This document shows, in pieces, positions 11,668 to 14,491 of a stretch of 14,491 bases of DNA. The translations under genes were made by a program, and so were the position numbers. The notes beneath the pieces were generated by a model. That model searched no databases. It worked only from the letters and a program-made list of their open reading frames with translations, and was not told the DNA's origin. Location of the stretch: the NCBI GenBank assembly GCA_029098085.1, contig JAQXNQ010000385.1:1-14491 (forward strand), read 5' to 3'. The DNA comes from Oscillospiraceae bacterium. Its GTDB lineage: Bacteria; Bacillota; Clostridia; Oscillospirales; Ruminococcaceae. Numbering within the stretch: position 1 is the stretch's first letter; the number at the start of each line of letters is the position of its first letter.

Positions 11668-14310
11668 ATGATCCATTTTGACCAAAGCCCCTGGGGCAGC
11701 GAATACCGCCGCTTTCAGGAGAATTCCGCCTATGCCCGGGAAAAGACCCTCCGGGAGCTGTCCGCGCTGGTCGGCAGAGAACTGGGGGAGCGCTGGGTCG
11801 ACCGCTTTTCCTTTGAGCTGCAGCCGGAGGGAGAGACCGACTGCTTTACCCTCTGCAGCCGGGACGGCCGGATCTGCGTCACCGGCGGAAACGGCGTTTC
11901 ACTGGCTTCAGGCCTGAACTTCTATCTGAAGCAGTACGCCCATGTCAGCTACAACCCGATTTTCGGCAGTCAGCTGAAGATGCCGGAAGCCCTGCCCGCT
12001 CTTCCGGAGCCCATCGTCCGGAAGACGCCCTATCAGGTACGCTACGCCCTGAATTTCTGCACCTACGGCTACACCATGGCCTTCTGGGGCTGGAAGGAGT
12101 ACGAGGCCCTGCTGGACTGGCTGGCCATGAACGGCGTCAATCTGATGCTGGATATCGTCGGGCAGGAGGAGGTGCAGCGGCGGTTCCTCATGGACTTCGG
12201 CTACACCGATGAAGAGGTCAAACGCTACATCACCGGCCCTGCCTACCTGCCCTGGTTTTATATGCAGAACATGACCTCCTTCGGCGGCCCCCTGCCGGAG
12301 GGCTGGTTTGAGGATCGGGTCGAGCTGGGACGGCGGATGCACGACCGGATGCAGACCCTCGGCATCTCGCCGGTTCTGATGGGCTATTCCGGCATGGTGC
12401 CGCAGGATTTCGCGGACAAGCACCCCGACGCCGGGGTCATCCCCCAGGGGGACTGGTGCGGCTTCCCAAGGCCTTACATGCTGAAGACCTATGGCACAGC
12501 TGGCGCCGCGGGGAAGGACTGGTTTTCCGAGGCAGCCGACCGCTTCTACGCCAGACAGCGGGAGGTCTTCGGCCGGGTCACCCGGTATTTCGCGGTCGAC
12601 CCCTTCCATGAGGGCGGACGGATGGGCGGCATGGATCCCACCCGCGTCTATTATACCGTTCAGAAAAAGATGCTGGAGCAGGAGCCGGAGGCCATCTGGC
12701 TGCTCCAGCAGTGGCAGGGACAGATCACCGACGAAAAGATCCGCCGTCTGGCCGATCCCGGCAGGGTATTGATTCTGGATCTGCAGGCCGACCGGCGCTC
12801 CTACAGCGAGGTCATGGAGCGAAGCGGCACCCCCTGGCTCTGGTGCATGGTACATAACTTCGGCGGGCGGATGGGGATTGACGGCGACCTGCCCGTTCTG
12901 GCGGAGGATCTTCCGAAGGCCTATCACCGCAGCCGGTACATGGTCGGTCTCGGCATCGCCCCCGAGGCACTGATCCATTCTCCCGTTGTATATGACCTGA
13001 TCTTCGACATGGCCTGGACGGAGGAGGTCATGGACTGCCGGGCTTATCTGGAGCAATATGTCCATGCCCGGTACGGCGTCCCGGACGCCCATCTGCTGCG
13101 GGCCTGGAGCATCCTGCTGGATACGGCTCTGGCCCGTAAGAAGACCTATGCCCAGGGCGCACCCGAATCCATCGTCTGCGCCCAGCCCTGCGAGCGGTTC
13201 AAGGCTGCCTCCACCTGGGGCGGCAGCGCGCTGGAGTACGACCCCAAAGAGCTGGAGCAGGCCCTGCCCGAGCTGCTGGCCGCCTGGGAACGCTGCCGGG
13301 ACTGCGAAAACTACCGGTACGACCTGATCGACCTGGCCAGACAGGTGCTGGCCACCGGCGCCGCCTTCTGCCATAAGCGGATGATGCAGGCCTATGACCG
13401 GAAGGATTCGGAGGGCTTCCGGCAGCTTTCGGCCCTCTTTCTGGAGATGATCCGCCTCACCGACGACCTGCTGCGCTGCAGCCCGGCCTTCTCGCTGGAG
13501 CCCTGGCTGGAGCAGGCCCGGCACGCCTTCCCCCATATGACCCTGGCCGACCGGGAGCTGTTTGAGTTCAATGCCCGGGCGCTGATTACCACCTGGGGGG
13601 CGAGGGAGAACTGCGTAGACTGTCTGCAGGACTACTCCAACCGCCAATGGGCGGGACTGGTACGGGAGTACTACCTGCCCCGCTGGGAGGACTTTGTCCG
13701 GCGGTATGAGAAGAGTCTGGAGACCGGCCTTCCCCCCGAGCCGAAGGACTACTTCCCGATGGAATGGGCATGGGCGAACCGCAAAGGCACAGAGGCGCAG
13801 CAGCAGCCCCTTCCCGATCTGAAGGCGCTGGCGCAGCAGGTATACGACTGCTTCTCGGTCACCGCGCTGGAGCGGAGGCTGGGGGTCTCCGGCGAAACCG
13901 GCCGGATCGACCTTGCTGCCGGAAGGGCCGTCACCTGCAATCTGCCCGCCGCGGAGGGGTACCCTGCCGGGAACCTCACCGACGGCCGTCTGGATACGGT
14001 CTGGAAGGCCGGCTGCAGCAGCTGGCCGGTGACCCTGGAGGTCGATCTGGGGCAGGTCTGCGAGGTACGGGAGGTTCTGTTTGCCTTCCCGCAGGTAGCG
14101 GGGGAGTTCCCGGTAGAGTGCGGCATCGAGCTGCTGCAGGAGGAGGGCTGGCAGCAGCTCTGTCAGCTGCGGGACAGCCTGATCGGAACGGTTTCGGCCC
14201 GCTGCGCAGCGAGGGCGTCGGCTGTCCGGCTGACCCTGACGCCGAAGGAGCCGGGGCAGGAGACCACTGCGGAGCTGGCGGCGATTCAGGTGTTGGGGAT
14301 CGGAGAGTAA
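11668..14310 (+). CDS. Family GH89 alpha-N-acetylglucosaminidase with C-terminal F5/8 (CBM32-like) domain
   Basis: Retaining exo-glycosidase removing terminal alpha-linked GlcNAc; relatives are human NAGLU (heparan sulfate) and Clostridium perfringens CpGH89 (GlcNAc-alpha-1,4-Gal of mucin). Domains over 880 residues: N-terminal alpha/beta domain 1-115; TIM barrel about 120-450, with YALNFCTYGYTMAFWGW (126-142), NGVNLML (155-161), GPAYLPWF (190-197) and FGGPLP (205-210); all-helical domain about 455-705 with SNRQWAGLVREYYLPRW (657-673); F5/8 type C domain about 745-878 (NLTDGRLDTVWK). Catalytic candidates are Glu315 (acid/base, FAVDPFHEGG) and Glu433 (nucleophile, GIAPEAL); their 118-residue spacing equals that of Glu483/Glu601 recalled for CpGH89. 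ATG 11668 is preferred over 11662, giving eight bases from AGGAGG. No signal peptide is seen, so it acts in the cytoplasm. It has its own promoter. Confidence 0.93.
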   Translation: MIHFDQSPWGSEYRRFQENSAYAREKTLRELSALVGRELGERWVDRFSFELQPEGETDCFTLCSRDGRICVTGGNGVSLASGLNFYLKQYAHVSYNPIFGSQLKMPEALPALPEPIVRKTPYQVRYALNFCTYGYTMAFWGWKEYEALLDWLAMNGVNLMLDIVGQEEVQRRFLMDFGYTDEEVKRYITGPAYLPWFYMQNMTSFGGPLPEGWFEDRVELGRRMHDRMQTLGISPVLMGYSGMVPQDFADKHPDAGVIPQGDWCGFPRPYMLKTYGTAGAAGKDWFSEAADRFYARQREVFGRVTRYFAVDPFHEGGRMGGMDPTRVYYTVQKKMLEQEPEAIWLLQQWQGQITDEKIRRLADPGRVLILDLQADRRSYSEVMERSGTPWLWCMVHNFGGRMGIDGDLPVLAEDLPKAYHRSRYMVGLGIAPEALIHSPVVYDLIFDMAWTEEVMDCRAYLEQYVHARYGVPDAHLLRAWSILLDTALARKKTYAQGAPESIVCAQPCERFKAASTWGGSALEYDPKELEQALPELLAAWERCRDCENYRYDLIDLARQVLATGAAFCHKRMMQAYDRKDSEGFRQLSALFLEMIRLTDDLLRCSPAFSLEPWLEQARHAFPHMTLADRELFEFNARALITTWGARENCVDCLQDYSNRQWAGLVREYYLPRWEDFVRRYEKSLETGLPPEPKDYFPMEWAWANRKGTEAQQQPLPDLKALAQQVYDCFSVTALERRLGVSGETGRIDLAAGRAVTCNLPAAEGYPAGNLTDGRLDTVWKAGCSSWPVTLEVDLGQVCEVREVLFAFPQVAGEFPVECGIELLQEEGWQQLCQLRDSLIGTVSARCAARASAVRLTLTPKEPGQETTAELAAIQVLGIGE

Positions 14311-14360
14311 GCAACAACCTCTTACGAGCTTCTTGCGGACTGGTATCACCCATCGACCTT

Positions 14361-14491
14361 TGCCAAGGATTATGGGTCAAGGGGCTTGCTCCTTGCAGGT
14401 CCAGGGCAGCGCCCTGGTCGCTCTGGTACAACTTGCCCGGAAAGTAGCAAGAATGCCTGCATTCTTGCAGCTCAACGAAGTTGAGCGAGGA
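14361..14491 (+). repeat. Modular multi-hairpin intergenic repeat, copy C (partial)
   Basis: Downstream of GH89, hairpins follow one another: 14378-14395 (CAAGG/CCTTG), 14401-14417 (CCAGGGC/GCCCTGG, then TCGC as in copy A), 14447-14468 (10-base arms GCAAGAATGC/GCATTCTTGC) and 14470-14486 (GCTCAAC/GTTGAGC). The order and joining sequences match copies A and B while the arms differ in paired fashion. It runs off the window. The stretch 14311-14360 shows no gene. Copy C could also serve as the 3' end signal of the GH89 transcript, though no T run is seen. Confidence 0.65.

Noticed and set aside
11908..14349. Minus-strand open frame of 813 codons
   Set aside because: A shadow of the GH89 gene, whose catalytic motifs are intact on the plus strand.
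14311..14491. Attachment site of a mobile island at the window end
   Set aside because: No tRNA gene, integrase or matching direct repeat is visible; the sequence is explained by the hairpin-repeat family.

Overview
The window is about 14.5 kb of GC-rich DNA from what looks like a spore-forming or spore-lineage Firmicute, most likely a gut clostridial relative of the Oscillospiraceae/Ruminococcaceae. This is inferred from a SpoVG protein, AGGAGG-type ribosome binding sites, sigma-A promoters with 17-base spacers, a clostridial-type argS-ychF pair and an intracellular mucin/glycosaminoglycan-type glycosidase. No species can be named from the sequence alone.

Layout. (1) Positions 1-3300, plus strand: the 3' part of argS (arginyl-tRNA synthetase; the window opens just after the first His of its HIGH motif), ychF, and a metallo-beta-lactamase-fold hydrolase, closed by an intrinsic terminator. 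(2) 3314-5100, intergenic-rich: a tiny 69-residue gene behind a consensus promoter, then a minus-strand lipoprotein gene lying between two inverted copies (A and B) of a modular multi-hairpin repeat, with a bidirectional terminator. (3) 5103-7706, minus strand: a membrane protein, acpS and nnrD (NAD(P)H-hydrate repair), probably one operon read right to left. (4) 7947-8415: spoVG with an unusually long, hairpin-rich C-terminal extension and its own terminator. (5) 8612-14310: a carbohydrate locus made of a minus-strand AraC-family regulator, a divergently transcribed six-hairpin-fold enzyme-like protein of unknown activity, and a family GH89 alpha-N-acetylglucosaminidase with a C-terminal F5/8-type carbohydrate-binding domain. 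(6) 14361-14491: a third, partial copy (C) of the hairpin repeat family, running off the window.

How the parts work together. Regions 1, 3 and 4 are core housekeeping: translation, carrier-protein activation, cofactor repair and an RNA/DNA-binding regulator. Region 5 is the accessory metabolic unit. The regulator has a cupin-type sensing domain and shares a compact back-to-back promoter region with the six-hairpin gene, while GH89 has its own promoter. Neither enzyme has a signal peptide, so I infer cytoplasmic breakdown of imported oligosaccharides carrying alpha-linked GlcNAc (heparan-type or GlcNAc-alpha-1,4-Gal mucin-type). No transporter is present in the window.

The most novel signals are the hairpin-repeat family, whose copies differ by paired, structure-preserving changes, and the uncharacterised six-hairpin protein beside GH89. 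I found no CRISPR array, tRNA, rRNA, transposase or phage gene.
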